From: Trichobilharzia szidati
Taxonomy: Eukaryota > Platyhelminthes > Trematoda > Strigeidida > Schistosomatidae
Length of the DNA: 64,000 nucleotides
Assembly (NCBI GenBank): GCA_944472155.2
Contig: OX235279.1
Span: forward strand, 58,625,564-58,689,563
Reading direction: 5' to 3'
The translations under genes and the position numbers were made by a program. Shown here piece by piece: positions 37,610-49,879 of the stretch. The number at the start of each line of letters is the position of its first letter. The first letter of the stretch is position 1. The notes beneath the pieces were generated by a model that was not told where the DNA came from, searched no databases, and saw only the letters and a program-made list of their open reading frames with translations.

Positions 37610-38430
37610 TATTATTCCTTTGGGTTCTCGGTGGAATATAGACTTTCAGCAACACATTTCCATTTTGTTCCGTTCCCTGTATTCCTCTTCAGCAGGCTAC
37701 TCGACTGCCCATAGGCTCTTACCTACTTCTTACACAACCTCCTCTATATCACTCTCGGACGCCCAACTGGTCGTCTCTCATTCGAGGACCTGGTACGCGG
37801 TGTCATTCGAAGGCCCTCTCAACGTGTGCCTGATCCATTTCCATTTTCATTGGAACACTTTTTGAGCAATAGGTTCTTGGTTGGTTCGCTCCCAGAGTTT
37901 CTTGCTACTTATCCTTTCTCGACAGGCATTTGATCTTCAGAAGGGAGTCAGAGGAGGCAGCTGTTGATGAAAGTCTGCACTGGCCTGTTGGGAATGCTTT
38001 TCGTGACGCACCAAGTTTCTGACCCATACAAAAGAACTAGCTTAACATTGGTGCTGCAAATCCGAATTTTGTTGTTTGTGCTGAGCGCAGAGGATTTCCA
38101 AACTGATTTCCTCAGGACGGTGATGGTCTGTCTTACCTTTCTGATTCTGGTTTCGATATTCTCATCTGTGTCACCTGTAGTTGAATGGATAGTGCCTAGG
38201 TAAGTGGAGACGACCTCCTTCAAACTTCTCCTGTTGACAGTGATTGGTGATTGTCCTTGTTGGTTGGTCACCTTCAACACCTCCATCTTCTCCATGTTCA
38301 CATGAAGTCCTGTCTTTGCTGCTCCTGTAAGTCTTCGCATTTATCTGACATCAAGCATAAATCATCGGCCAAGTCTAGATATTCTAGAGTTTTCTTATCA
38401 GTGCAAAGTATTCCTGTCTTCACTTCATTG
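37610..38430 (-). mobile_element. 5'-truncated RTE-clade LINE copy
   Basis: The minus strand starts inside RT: a frame from about 38415 gives LEYLDLADDLCLMSDKCEDL, so the active site reads LADD. The next conserved stretch (38340-37948) reads LHVNMEKMEVLKVTNQQGQS, DTDENIETRIRKVRQT and VKLVLLYGSETWCVTKSIPN, all in one 130-codon frame. The C-terminal block and family 3' end follow to 37610 (gaaagtctatattccaccg). This is the best preserved post-RT region of this family in the window. It contains stops and lacks the endonuclease. Confidence 0.9.
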
Positions 38431-40664
38431 TGAAGTGAGTTTTCTAGAGAATTTGACTAGAAATACAATGAGAGCTTTACAGTTAAGCCACTCAGCTTAG
38501 AGAACAAAATCACATCAAAAAGAAGTAGTAGTTTCTTGTATCACACAAAGTAAAATACAAGATCGTTTCATGTATGCATTACATTTATTCGACCTTATCT
38601 GCTCCATTCATGTATTAAAGTTCTCCAAAAGGCGTAAGTGTTGATTTCGTATGTACCAGTTAACTGACTGACCACTTACGCAGAAAACTACTGTGTCTCA
38701 AAGTCAACGACATGTTCACTATATTAAAAGTCCTATGTTTTAGATGAGACTAATTCTCGGCATCATTTATTACTTAAAGCGGAAATTTCAACCTCATGAC
38801 TATCTTTACAAAAATTTGCCAAGCACTGGAATGCTATCATTCCAACTTATTCCTAAAGCACGGTGGACTCAGCATTTTTTCAGTGTATTCTAAGATACCT
38901 ACCTTCATTTGATAACTAGCTGATAACTGCCATTGGTTATATCTGCGACAAGGCGTTTGTCCCATGTATTATCCAGAACATTCACTTCAACAATTTAAAC
39001 CAAGGAAGTGAAAATTCTGTTAATCTAATGCCATTCATGTAAAAGGATTAATAAAAATGAAATCTAAATGACAAATGAAAAAGGGAAGAAAATTATTACA
39101 ACTAAAACCACAAACTAATAAGTAAGCCAGTCTCTGTAGTACTATTGGTGACTAAAAATATTTAATTGACCATCTGTTGCAGAGAACAACTGTGTTTAAT
39201 CAGGTATAACCAATTAGTAGAGACAGTAAGCGAGAGAAAGGGAGAGAGAGAGAGGGAGTCAAAGAGAAATAAAAATAAATAATCACTGAAGGATATACTT
39301 TCTGCTTTCTTTTTCCCCTTCTTTTTCCTCGAAAATTACACAAGAAAAGACAAATTACATTTATTAGACAAGAAAAACTTTTTTAAATGATTATAAAATG
39401 TAGTGCAATGAAAAACAAGACAATAAAAATTATAAGTATATTCGACTAAACAAATTCTCAATCTCCACACATTTGTCCACTGGTGTACTTATGTGTGTGT
39501 ATACATTCGTTTTGTATGTATCTGCATCAACGTGCTTGTGGGCATTCGCTTAAATTAGTTTTCTTAACTGGACGACCACCAATAAACGCACTTAAATAAC
39601 AGCAACAACAACAAAAATTTCAAGAATGAAATAGAAATTAAAGAAATGAATTTAGCTTTCATATCTGAATGTATATACACAATATCGTTTGGGTGGTAAT
39701 TTCTCTTTCCAAACCATTAATAATTCATCACTATTTATAATGATAATTGGAGGTTATTTGTGCTTATAAAGTTCATGGTTTGTTCACTCACTTCACAAAG
39801 ATACACTAATGCTAACTTTGCATACATCTGTTCAAATGTGATGCAATTAGTTGGTAATAAAAACAAACAAAATGATAAATAAGCTGTTTAGAAAGACATA
39901 TCTGTAATGGTTCATTTCACTTTATGCATACAGATGTTAGGCTAATCATAGTATATCTGATTCAGCATGTAGTGAAATTATAATTTAGTGAATCCACAGA
40001 ACTGAGACCAGAGCAGCTCTCCAGGTGAAAGACATACCCATTGAACTATGAGAAAGGTAACAAAATTGCTAGTACTAAGACGATGCTTTCTTCTGTTAGG
40101 ATAGAATATTCAACAGCTGGAATTCTAAACTGTGTCGACTATGTAAGTATATAGCATCTCGGCTCCCATCTGACTTTACATCTTGACGTTAGTGATGATA
40201 CCGACTAACAACACTACAAAATGGTATCAGCGATCATAACTTTTAGGTAATATATCTACTCAATAAGTGAAATATTTCCTTCGTGTACCGTCGACCGTTA
40301 AGTCTGCAAGTCTTAAAAATGTCAGTTTTCTTTCTTAAATCGTTTGATTACTCTTTGTACTCTGTAGAAGAGAGAAATACTGCAGATAGCGACCTGAGTT
40401 AGATTATGATATTATTGTTTGTTTCTTGCGAAATCAACAATATTATTTCTTAGTTAAACGGGTCAATCATCAAAACTGTTAACAGGTGTGAGGATGTTAA
40501 AATAACGCGAAATCTCCCTTCCTGAGTATAGAAACCACAAGAAATTAAGTCTAACTTCATGTTGACTCATCACAGCAATTTAATTTCTGGCAGTGACACA
40601 ACCCTTGAACATAAGTTGTATACCAGTTTGTATAAACTCTGCAGTTCGATTTAAATTAAGAGTA
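38431..40664. other. AT-rich stretch without recognised genes
   Basis: No coding signal. A GA-rich run lies at about 39232-39256. Weak open frames only. Confidence 0.35.
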
Positions 40665-40795
40665 GAATTCGGACACTGCAGTAGAGTTTAATTCCCTATT
40701 GGATAGATTTATTTGTTACAGCATACAGTAATACAGTATTAGTAACTCGATAACGTTTCGATCACAATTTACTGTTCACAATCATATCAACTGCA
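40665..40795 (+). repeat. Single-arm copy of the CTGATGA terminal repeat
   Basis: Aligns with 60300-60425 in order: a gacactgcagtagagtttaa block (for gtgctgtggtagagtataat), a ggatagatttattt block, then ctcgataacgtttcgatcac in place of ctgatgacgtttcaagcac, then actgttcacaatcatatca. It is more diverged than the copies at 22778 and 55392. Confidence 0.6.
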
Positions 40796-40984
40796 CGGTA
40801 TGCTTTATAAAACTAAATCTAAGGGTAACCACTTCTAGACTAAAAAGAAATCTGTGAACTTTTGGTCGAGAAAGATAAACTGGTCCATGCAAGGATATTT
40901 TGTACTCTGTAATAAGTTTGAGAAACAATAAGACGGGATTTCGGTTTAGTTTTTCAGTTGACAAGATAACATTTTATGTGACTT

Positions 40985-42027
40985 GTTTCATTTGTATGTC
41001 TTCGAGTTTGTGCAGACATAAATCTCCTGAGAAATCCTATCGTCGAAAATAATTTTGCCGACCCCACACACAATCATCTCTTCACTCACCACACTCTTCC
41101 CCATGACACAATACAATGCAGTCAGGAATATCATCAGTGATAGTAAGTAGCCTTGACTTACTCCTGTTTTCATTTCAAACCCTCAGTGAGCTACATGTTT
41201 TGAATCGCTTGGCGTGTGTCATCTTCATATGGCTGTTGAATGAGGTGTATAAATATCTGCACACTGCACTCTGTGGTGTTGAAGTAGTCGTCAGATTACT
41301 TCACGGTCGACTTTATAAAGTCCCTTCACAAAGTGGATGAGGTTGAAGTAGTGAGATGACTACGCCTGTAGGCTGCGTTCTATGATAGCGCGTAATATTG
41401 CAATTCCGTCGGCAAATGATTTGGTTTTCCTGAATTCAGTCACTTCAGTCTAAGTATTGTGTCTAAGGAATTTCTAGTCTGTCTAGGATGAAGCGGCTAA
41501 ATATTTTACCAAAGTCGCCTGCTCTCAGGTCACTGTTCTTTAGAAGTTTCGTAAGGTAACCTTCCTCCCAGTTAGCATGTACCTCTCCTTCATTTCACAC
41601 CTGGTGCATTAGTGACATCAGCACACGCGCGAAGATATCTGATTCCATTTTCAATGCCTCTGGTGGTATTTAATCTGGTCCTGTTGCTTTCCCGGCTGGC
41701 TTTTCGTACCTTTATAGCCCTTAAGACTTCTGGTTTTTCAGTAGGTTGGTGTTCTGTGTAGTTCGGCGTCTGCTAGTGGCGGGAAAATGGAGGCTGTCCC
41801 AGTGTTCCCCTTCTTCTACCTCTTCTGTGACTGATATTCCTCCAGTATCTTTCACCAGATTCATCTGCAGCTATGTCTTCCTGGATGGAGAGCTGGTTAT
41901 TTGATATAGTGTTCTGAGGTCTTTCTCACCTGTTGTCTATTACTTTTCATTTGGCAACGTATCGGAAGCATTCTCTATCATTCCTGGCACTTCGCTCAAC
42001 CCCTTTGAAGTTTGTGTGGTTTTGGTA
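40985..42027 (-). mobile_element. Internal RT fragment of the RTE-clade LINE
   Basis: The minus strand shows, in order from 42027: a CERN-like block, a long region with several frame shifts, VWNEGEVHANWEEGYLTKLL then LRAGDFGKIFSRFI (about 41640-41490), and finally MKTGVSQGYLLSLMIFLTAL (41173-41110), corresponding to the VRQGCLLSP motif. There is no endonuclease and no 3' end; the fragment abuts the inverted repeat at 42028. The RT is riddled with stops. Confidence 0.8.
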
Positions 42028-42445
42028 TGTCCACGTTGTTGATATGCTCCAAGCTTTCAGACGCTACCGCTGAATCACTGGATCATTAAGGACACAAAAG
42101 TCTCTCAACAACTATCCACTCCTATTCATCTCACAGAACAAATATTTGGATGATGTTTGGTGATGAAGAGTATAATTCTGAAAGTGTTCATATTTTCCAC
42201 GGAGTCGATGATTTGAAACTGGTTTGATGAGCAAATGGCAGATAAGCATGACGCGTGACTACCGAAGAGGTTCAATAGTAGGATGCTCAGTAACCAAGCA
42301 TATGGTCTCCGGTCGACTCCTGGTCGACACATTCCTTCCCGTCACCTTGTGGATGTTAAAGTCAGCGAAGGGGGAGGGTTGGGTATGTGACTAGCAACTG
42401 CAGCCAATTGAATCACCCCTACCACTTTCATAACTTCTAAGCTTG
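42028..42445 (-). repeat. Dispersed inverted repeat, right copy
   Basis: Reverse-complement partner of 32925-33342 across about 8.7 kb. It begins exactly where the RTE fragment 40985-42027 stops being recognisable. Its far end carries the SINE body and tail. Confidence 0.9.
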
Positions 42446-42450
42446 AAGGC
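42252..42450 (+). mobile_element. RTE-tailed SINE, diverged copy in right inverted repeat
   Basis: Plus-strand counterpart of 32895-33118. The tail (about 42425-42450) is poorly kept: a cttctaagcttgaaggcttt block replaces the usual cttgaaaccctatgttcc. The left copy retains more of the tail, so the pair diverged after duplication. Confidence 0.7.
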
Positions 42451-42459
42451 TTTGCATTA

Positions 42460-43165
42460 GATAGTGGTTTGGACCTATATTTGTTCCTCTTCGAAATCTT
42501 GTGTCCAGCAGGTTGCATCTAGATTTTTTGTCATCATTTTGAGACGACATCTAACTAACTGTTGGTGTATACATTCGGTGGAAACAACTCCTTTCTATGT
42601 TTATTCTTGTGCTTGTATACTCTGTGTCTATTGATACATTAAAATCTAAGAATTCTGCAGTTGGCCTGGTATTTAAACGATAACATCTAGCAGAGTAGAG
42701 CCATTAATACTCTTTGGAAGACAAGATTAGTTTGTTTTCGTATACAACACCAGTAAATGGTGATTTTTTTGTATTTTTTTATCCCAATAAAAATTGTACC
42801 ATTAACACTGTAACTTAAGCATTATAGGATTTACTTTATACTACTCGTATACGTTCATTCTTTGTTATTTTCTATTAGATATATAAAAAGCCTTTTCGAA
42901 GTTAGCTTTATTTAACCAATTACTTCGTCAAAGATCCTTAGTAGGTCCGTGGAATATGTTAAATCTAATGTAACAAGATTCCTACTATACTTTATTAATG
43001 ATAACACCTGCATCCGGAGATGAATATGTAATTGAATATTTTCTTGGATGATGTCGCCTACTCCATAAGGGCAACACTCTTAAGAATACCAAAAACTAGA
43101 TTATGAAATGATTGTTCATTTATTTTCACTGCAGATTTCTTCGTGAATCAATATCAATTAGGCAA
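42460..43165. other. Unassigned AT-rich stretch
   Basis: No gene or repeat family recognised. Confidence 0.35.
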
Positions 43166-43335
43166 TCATTGAAAACCATGCCGCACTGGATGGCTGCTCC
43201 ATCCTAGTTTGGGACTCTTCATCGATGTGCGCCTACAACCCTACCAGGGATCGAACCTATTACCTTCAGTTTACGAGAGTAGGCTCGTTTGCTGTTCAGC
43301 GACTTGGGCCGTTTTCAGTCACAAGTGAATTCGTG
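43165..43335 (-). mobile_element. Hammerhead-type SINE with tRNA-like head, degenerate core
   Basis: The minus strand runs from a tRNA-like head (A-box region aagtcgctgaacagcaaacg; B-box ggttcgatccctgg at about 43259-43246) into a block reading catcgatgaagagtcccaaa then ctaggatggagcagccatcc. In this block the hammerhead core is altered in both conserved strands: CTGATGA is TCGATGA and GAAAC is GGAGC. The order head, B-box, hammerhead-like block is the same as at 60495-60810. Confidence 0.8.
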
Positions 43336-44206
43336 ATATAGCGCTATCGCAAATCAAGCCTTCAATGACCATCAGCTTCGCCTTGATATGGTCTGTCCTA
43401 CTGGTGACAACTTATGATGTAAACTTCAGGGCATATATGTATCAGTGGCATTTGGTTTAAAGTGATACAGTGCATTCTAAAGCAATCTCTTTTCCTCTGC
43501 CAAATGCTAATGACCTCTTTGTATCTTTCTCTCTCTCCTGGACACCTTACTTAATGTGCTAAATATTTAGATATAATATTTTTTAATATCACTTCAAAAC
43601 ACTCGTGAATATTTTCTTGGGATTGGTTTTCTGACATATAGTAATTGCAATGTTGAAACCAGTGAACTAGTGAAAGTTATGCTGGTACTTAAATTTCATG
43701 CATCAACAAAATCCTGATGACTAAACAGGAAGAGAGCTTAAGACTTTAATTTCTGTATCAGTAATGATCTGATCGATATCAACAGTAGTGACGGGTAGAA
43801 ATTAGTTCGGTCTTACTACACTTATGTATGAGTAGCTTTATATTACGACGAGGAAGAATCATAAATCCTCATTTTATAACCTCTAATTTTTTTGTTCGGT
43901 GGTATATAAGTTATTAAATGAGTACGTAAACTGCTGAAAATAAATTATCACAATGTTCTAGGTTAAGTAGATTTTAAAATGCTATTCTACAATTTACTTC
44001 TTATTTCGTCACCTCTTTGGTATGTAGATTAAATTTTTATAAAGAACTACAGGGAATCTTTCACTTTCTTATGTGTGTGTGCGATTGCGCATCTCACTCT
44101 CTCATACCATTATTAGAATGTATTATAGCGGCAATTATGTGATTTCCTCTGTTTTCCTAAGGTTTGTCTTCTGACTGTCTCTTCTACATTTCTTATTACT
44201 ATTGTC

Positions 44207-44340
44207 ATTCAAGTGTTGGTTTGCAAGGATTTGATTGGTTTCAGGATTTTAGCATAAACTGACATCGGTTAGAGAAACAGTGGAAAACCTGGGAGTAGTG
44301 GACAGCTGTTTCGTCATCATCAGTACGCGCCCACTGGGGT
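44207..44340 (-). mobile_element. Hammerhead-type SINE, 5'-truncated, stem II lost
   Basis: On the minus strand, from 44325: gtactgatgatgacgaaaca, then gctgtccactactcccagg, then the usual body (tttctctaaccgatgtcag). Compared with other copies, the stem II segment between CTGATGA and GAAAC has shrunk to four bases. The tRNA-like head is absent. Confidence 0.8.
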
Positions 44341-44344
44341 TATT

Positions 44345-45736
44345 ATTATTATCATTATCATTAGTGTCACTGTTTTATTCGTTGAGTACGATTTTGTCAT
44401 TGTTTATAGTTGGTTACTGACACAGACTTAAATGTGCAATGTATGGAGCAGGGTTTCCGTAAAATGAAGAATTATGTTTACTGACAGATACAGATACACG
44501 CTAACAATTTTACAACCATACGTGCATCGGAAATTTCCTATATGAGAAAGATGATGCATCTCAGAAAAATGATTAATCGAACTTACGTATATATGACGAA
44601 TAATAAATATTTTTAATTAGTATGTATGTGTATGGTTTTATCGGTTATCATTATTATCACTATCATATAGAAAATGATGCTGATGGCATAATTTATCAAG
44701 ACATTACAAATAAAAAGCCACTTATCCTTATTCTCCATGGGATTTTCTTGTATACCAAAACAGGGAAAAAAACTTTTCAGGTGAATTCAATGTAAATATA
44801 AATGGGAGGGTGGGAACATAAAATTGGTAGACGAATACAGGGAAGGCTAATAACATATCTGACAAGTGTGTAGAAGAAACAGGACTGACAACCAATGGCA
44901 GAATAGAAACACAGCGACCAAAATCCCGAACCGAAAGTAAAAGCATATTCTCTTATTTCGATGTTATTATTATTATCATTATTTAAGGTAATTAGATTTT
45001 AATCAAACAAATATAAATCAGCAAACAAAAGATTCCCCGAGGGCCTAATTACACGTATACATCTCGTAAAATGATAAATAGCAATAACACTTGTTAGCTG
45101 GATTTTGTTTGCCTCCTGGTTGTCTTTATCCTCCTTCTATTGCTGTTGTGTCTCACTTCCCCATCAAAAGCACAAAACGATGGGGGTTAGAGCGGATTAA
45201 AAAAACAAATAATAATAATAATAGTAAATTGGTGCTGAAGTATATTCTACTAATTTATATCACATTCCCCAGTACACTGCTTATTTCATCCCACAACAGT
45301 TGAACACACGGACACATTGAGAAAATGGAAGCAACACTCACTCTTTAATACACTTAATTAACACCATCCTGTCATCTCTCACGTTTCGTGGCAGTCTGTT
45401 TCGCATTTACATACACTGATCACTTCAGTGCATACCTTCACACTGTCAATACTCCATCTGGTAATTGTCTTCACTTGATTCTATTCAAAAGTGTAATTAT
45501 GCGGAATATGGAATATGCCATTACGATGTCTATAACTAACAGTCAATAAGCAGTGACAAAAATGGTCAAATGCATGCAATACAGTGTCTACCAGTCTTTA
45601 CTGAAGACAGATTTCGCAACGCTCCACTTTTACACCGCTTCCCCCATCCGAGAGTCTGTACAATTCACGAATCACTTGCTCTTTGGTAAAGTGGACAAAC
45701 CTACTCAAACTTCAGATGTCCGATTTGCAGAGATTA
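44345..45736. other. Unassigned stretch with TTA-rich runs
   Basis: TTA/TCA-type repeats occur at 44340-44362 and 44966-44984. No gene recognised. The block 45390-45736 upstream of the next SINE is less AT-rich but shows no motif. Confidence 0.35.
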
Positions 45737-45749
45737 AACAACAAATCTC
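45737..45749 (+). repeat. Target-site duplication of SINE, left copy
   Basis: aacaacaaatctc, matched at 45980-45992 by aacaacaagtctc. The two sit directly at the ends of the SINE. Confidence 0.7.
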
Positions 45750-45751
45750 GT

Positions 45752-45979
45752 GCGTTGGTGGCATAGCGGTTAGGACGCTTGCCGACCATGCACATGGTCC
45801 GGGGTTCGATCCCCGGCCGGCGCACTCCTTTACCTCGCTAAGCCAGAAATAATGCTGGTAAAGAGGAAAGGTTGGGCATTAGGCTAGCAACCCCATCCTG
45901 TAAAATAAACACTGCTAAAGAAACTTCAAGCCACTAGCTTGAAACCCTATGTTCCACTGGGGAACGTGAAGGAAAAAAC
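45752..45979 (+). mobile_element. RTE-tailed tRNA-derived SINE, best copy
   Basis: The head folds as a tRNA-like sequence: acceptor GCGTTGG (45752-45758) pairs with CCGGCGC near 45819-45825, and the T arm CCGGGGTTCGATCCCCGG is perfect. The A-box (TGGCATAGCGGTTAGGA) and B-box (GGTTCGATCCC) form a pol III promoter. The body follows, then a tail (45940-45979) with cttgaaaccctatgttccac, tggggaacgtgaaggaaaaa, matching the RTE 3' terminus. It is flanked by a 13-base direct repeat with one mismatch (45737-45749 and 45980-45992), a likely target-site duplication. Confidence 0.93.
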
Positions 45980-45992
45980 AACAACAAGTCTC
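45980..45992 (+). repeat. Target-site duplication of SINE, right copy
   Basis: aacaacaagtctc, 12 of 13 bases identical to 45737-45749. Part of it merges with the A-rich tail of the SINE, so the precise edge is uncertain. Confidence 0.65.
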
Positions 45993-46134
45993 ACTGCGAG
46001 TTTCGTCACCGACTGACCGATATCAGATGGATGACGACTGAAAATCAGTGGTAATTGGCGAGTCGTTACTCCTCACTTTGCAACAATCCAATGATCGGAT
46101 CATCTTCACACATACACATACACACATGATCCAG

Positions 46135-46460
46135 AAAGAATAAGCAACAAGAAAACATTAGAACAAACCAACCACGAACCGATCGCTCGACAAATATGTC
46201 GGAAATAGTGGAGGTGGATCGGCCACACGTTGAGGAGGCTGCCGAATGAGATCGCACGCAAATGGAATCCAAATGGGAAGCGACGAGTGCGTCATCGATG
46301 CAAGGGTGACGTGGGGAAGATCGTGTTGGGAGGAGGAGACGACAGATTATAGGCAATCATGGACCCAGCTTAAGAGGATGGCAGAAAACAGAATAGAGTG
46401 GAGATGTGTTGTTGAAGCCCCATGTTCCAGTCGAAACGCAAGGGAGTAATAATAATACAT
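46135..46460 (+). mobile_element. 5'-truncated RTE-clade LINE, C-terminal end, plus strand
   Basis: The only plus-strand member of this family here. In frame it reads LISNKKTLEQTNHEPIARQI then WRWIGHTLRRLPNEIARKWN, then RV(R)HRCKGDVGK and a W..C block near 46405. It ends with gttgaagccccatgttccag, tcgaaacgcaagggagtaat and an ATA-type tail near 46460, the terminal block shared with the SINE tail at 45940. Only about 325 bases remain. Confidence 0.9.
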
Positions 46461-46889
46461 ACATGATCATGCATTCCCTAACACTTTCATCGACCGCTCT
46501 CCTCATCGCTTCGTTTTAATAATCTACTTATCATCATTTAGTTTCCTTTGACAATATCAGGCTCGAAATATATTTTCCAAGTGACATTCTACTTCCATCT
46601 ACATGATGGTGATAAAGTTAGATTGTTATTATTGTCATTATTATTCACAGGTGTAAATAGCCAGACGATGAATGTTACGAACCTCGTGTGATAGAGTCAC
46701 TTCAGTTTCACAGAGAGATTCTGTTTCCTGTTGGTATGAGTAATGAGGAGAACAAATTCCATGGAGTGCTGACTGATTAATTATCAGTATTACTCATTAG
46801 TGATTTCATCATTTGGTATTGTTTCTGCTGAATCCTGACTGAGAGTCGCACCTATGTTATCTTGTGAGTTAGTTATCATAATAATCTTT

Positions 46890-47035
46890 CATTAATACTA
46901 CTTCCGATAAATCCCAAACTACGACGAAACAGCTGTCTAGTACGCTTCGGTTTTGAATGTTTCTCCAACTGATATCATTCCGTGCTCAAACTTGACACAA
47001 TTCAAATCCCTACAAACTAACTTCTCAAATTTGAT
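46890..47035 (+). mobile_element. Hammerhead-type SINE, degenerate copy
   Basis: At 46898 the sequence gives tactacttccgataaatccc, then aaactacgacgaaacagctg, then tctagtacgcttcgg. CTGATGA has become CCGATAA, while GAAACAGCTGTC is kept. The body continues as caactgatatcattcc and ends near ttcaaatccctacaaac. No tRNA-like head is visible. Confidence 0.75.
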
Positions 47036-47364
47036 CTCAGTGATAAATACACTGAAGGTGTCCTAAATTAACGGGAGCTTTTCGACACCCTCAATTCGCC
47101 AAATCGTACCTTGAGAAAATTCAAAGCACTATTAGTGTAGTAAAATTGTTATTTGTCACTTAAGCAGTCGGATAAAATATTCACCATACAAATAGATCAT
47201 ACTGCTTCATTAATTTTTAGAAGAATTGCACTGAATACTACAAATACCTATAAGTATATTCGCAGTTTTGAAAAATGTGAAATTATACAAGAAATTTTCG
47301 CAGGTGTTATATAGTTTCTATTGTATGCAGAAACAGGCCAACTATCTTAATAACAGATTTATAT

Positions 47365-47383
47365 CGCTAGCTAGCTAGCTAGC
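47365..47383. repeat. GCTA tetranucleotide run
   Basis: gctagctagctagctagc: four and a half units, a self-complementary sequence that includes repeated NheI-type GCTAGC sites. Confidence 0.9.
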
Positions 47384-49846
47384 ATTCAGTAAAATGCTTG
47401 TTGAAAAATAGATGATTTCACGTGTTATCTCTCACAGTATATTCGCCATGTGAATAATTAGCATCTGATAATGTCAGTACAGATAGGAATAATACTAGTT
47501 GTGGTATTTGTAGAGTTCGAAGTACATCTAGTGGTTTTATCAGTTGTAGAAGTAATACTAATGTAAGGTTATCACACTGCATCTCATTACGAAGTAAAAT
47601 GTTTGTAGCTGATAACACCATTTTGTAGGCAGTATTACAAGCAGATTCTGTTTCGTTGTGCACATATTATGCTGAGATAAAAGTATCACTTTTTCGGAAA
47701 CGTGTCTGAGCAATCACAGTGGTTAGCAACTATCACACGGCTTCGTATTCAGTAAATGCTACCTTTTCATACTTTAAGTTAAGTGACTATGTTATTTTCA
47801 CTTCTGAGCTTCTTATATCAACTTAATGGTATACATCCATAATCTGGTTGTTTTACTCTACCCTTGTAACTTTGCCCTTTTTATAATATTTTCATTCACA
47901 CTTCTGCTATGTCACGTGCATAAATCTGATCACCGTTCGTATGTTCCGTATAATGTTGAACTGCGTATGTTCATTTCCAGAAAGTAGTAATTTGAAAATT
48001 TCATTTCTATGGTATATAAACTTGTAATATTATTACTTACTCTTCGTGTCTGGTAGGACTCATTCATTTTACGTAAAATTTGATTTGGTGTTCTCTAACC
48101 AAAAGGTTTCTGGGATAAAATTTTAAAATTCTCCATTTATTATTGTTTTTCAGTCTTTGAATCTCTTCGCATAATGTTGTACGACTTCGGAGTTCTACTT
48201 GTCGTGAAATACATGAATATTTCATACTGTCAGTTTTCTCCTTTGCAAATGAGCATTAGAGAAAATCATTTTTAAAATTTTACACTGAATCCAAGAGATT
48301 TTTACCTGATTTCTTTCATTCTGTCACTTCACTGCTACATAAATATTTTTTTTCAAATATGCAGTTTTCGAAAACTGAAGTGTCTGTTTTCTTCAAAGGC
48401 ATAATAATTGTTTTTAGTTTAGATCTATGATGTAAGTGAAGTTATCAAAGTGAACCCAAAGACAAACATTTCAAAATATAACGCTGATTAACTATATTTT
48501 CGGTGGTAGTAAGAACAGTGAAATAAATGAAAGTTTCTGTAAATGGATTGTGAGGATTTCTACCGATATTAAACAACTGGTGCCTTCACCTGATGTGCGA
48601 AGCATAATTTCTCTTCTGAGGTTTTTTATCATATTTACATCCTCTAAATCATATCTTTATATCTCTAAGGTTTCGTTTGCAAAATTAAGATAACCGGTAA
48701 AAATAAGAATCAGTTTTTTCTTCTTTATTCTGTAATGGAAATATAAGCTTAGTTTTTACCTTTAATATAAAACACCTGTTTGCTTTGTCCGCTTGTATCT
48801 GGTATGTAAAACAAGACTATAAATTTGACCTTACCACTGTAAAATAGGGATAAAACACACTAGAGAAAGAAGTGTATGTTTAAAGACAAGAAGTTTCTTT
48901 CTCAAGAGGAAAAAAACCGTAACCATCATCATCATTATTATCAACATAAGACACCATAAAGATATTCACCTCTGTTGATCAGGTTAATTCGCTCAACAAT
49001 GTTCTCATCTTTAACTTAGTTATCCTCATTTTATTTATTCAATTAAATAACGAAAAACCTTCTGTAAAAATATCAAGTCTGTGTTTATTACCTCGATTAC
49101 AAGCATTGATATACGGCCTCATTTTTAAGCACACAAACAATTAAGGTTTCCTTTACTGTGAAATATGAATGTTTCTGTATGGTTTCTTCCAATTATTCAT
49201 TATTTACAATTTTTATCGTTTTAAACTAACTTATTCCACTGTCGTCTTCCTACTTTTTTCCTCTCTATGCCTGTCTTTCTGTCTTACTCACACATACGCA
49301 CATTATTAGTTGGTCAAAAATGTTAACTATGTTATGATAAACTAAACTCATCTATGTAAGTACAATTATCTGGAGAACGCCACAAAAAGCTTCTTAATTT
49401 AAGTTTTATTTAATATGATTTGTGAGAAATAAAAAAGAGATTTCCAGTTGTATATTCCAAGTTTATTCTCTACATCTCATTAATTTACTAAATGCATAAA
49501 TAAATGAACAAACAGGTCATTAAATAAGTAAATAAATGATGGTGATGAAATGTTGAGAAAAAAATATTTAGTTATATAATCATATTACTAATATTCAATA
49601 TGCTTTCCATTGAATAATTACAATTTATATTTGCTGATGAGAATGGGGAAGGGGGTAAAATAATAATTAAATAGATGTTGAGCCATCTGACTAATGAGTT
49701 TAGTGGGTTAATAAATGAAGAAAAATAATAACTTCTCTATCGTAACTTCCATAATATACATTCACACTTTACAAAATGTAATCAAGCTATCATTATCCAT
49801 AAGGAATACCGTGGTTATTGCATACATTAGATGTTTCGTCTCCGTT

Positions 49847-49878
<32 letters not shown>

Positions 49879-49879
49879 C
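49847..49879. repeat. TA dinucleotide microsatellite
   Basis: About 33 bases of alternating T and A with one GT interruption. Confidence 0.9.

Noticed and set aside
45752..45826. Functional tRNA gene
   Set aside because: The acceptor and T arms are perfect and pol III boxes are good, but the anticodon arm does not form properly and the sequence continues into a SINE body with an RTE-type tail. It is a SINE head.
47365..47383. Regulatory site
   Set aside because: A simple GCTA tandem repeat with no adjacent gene.
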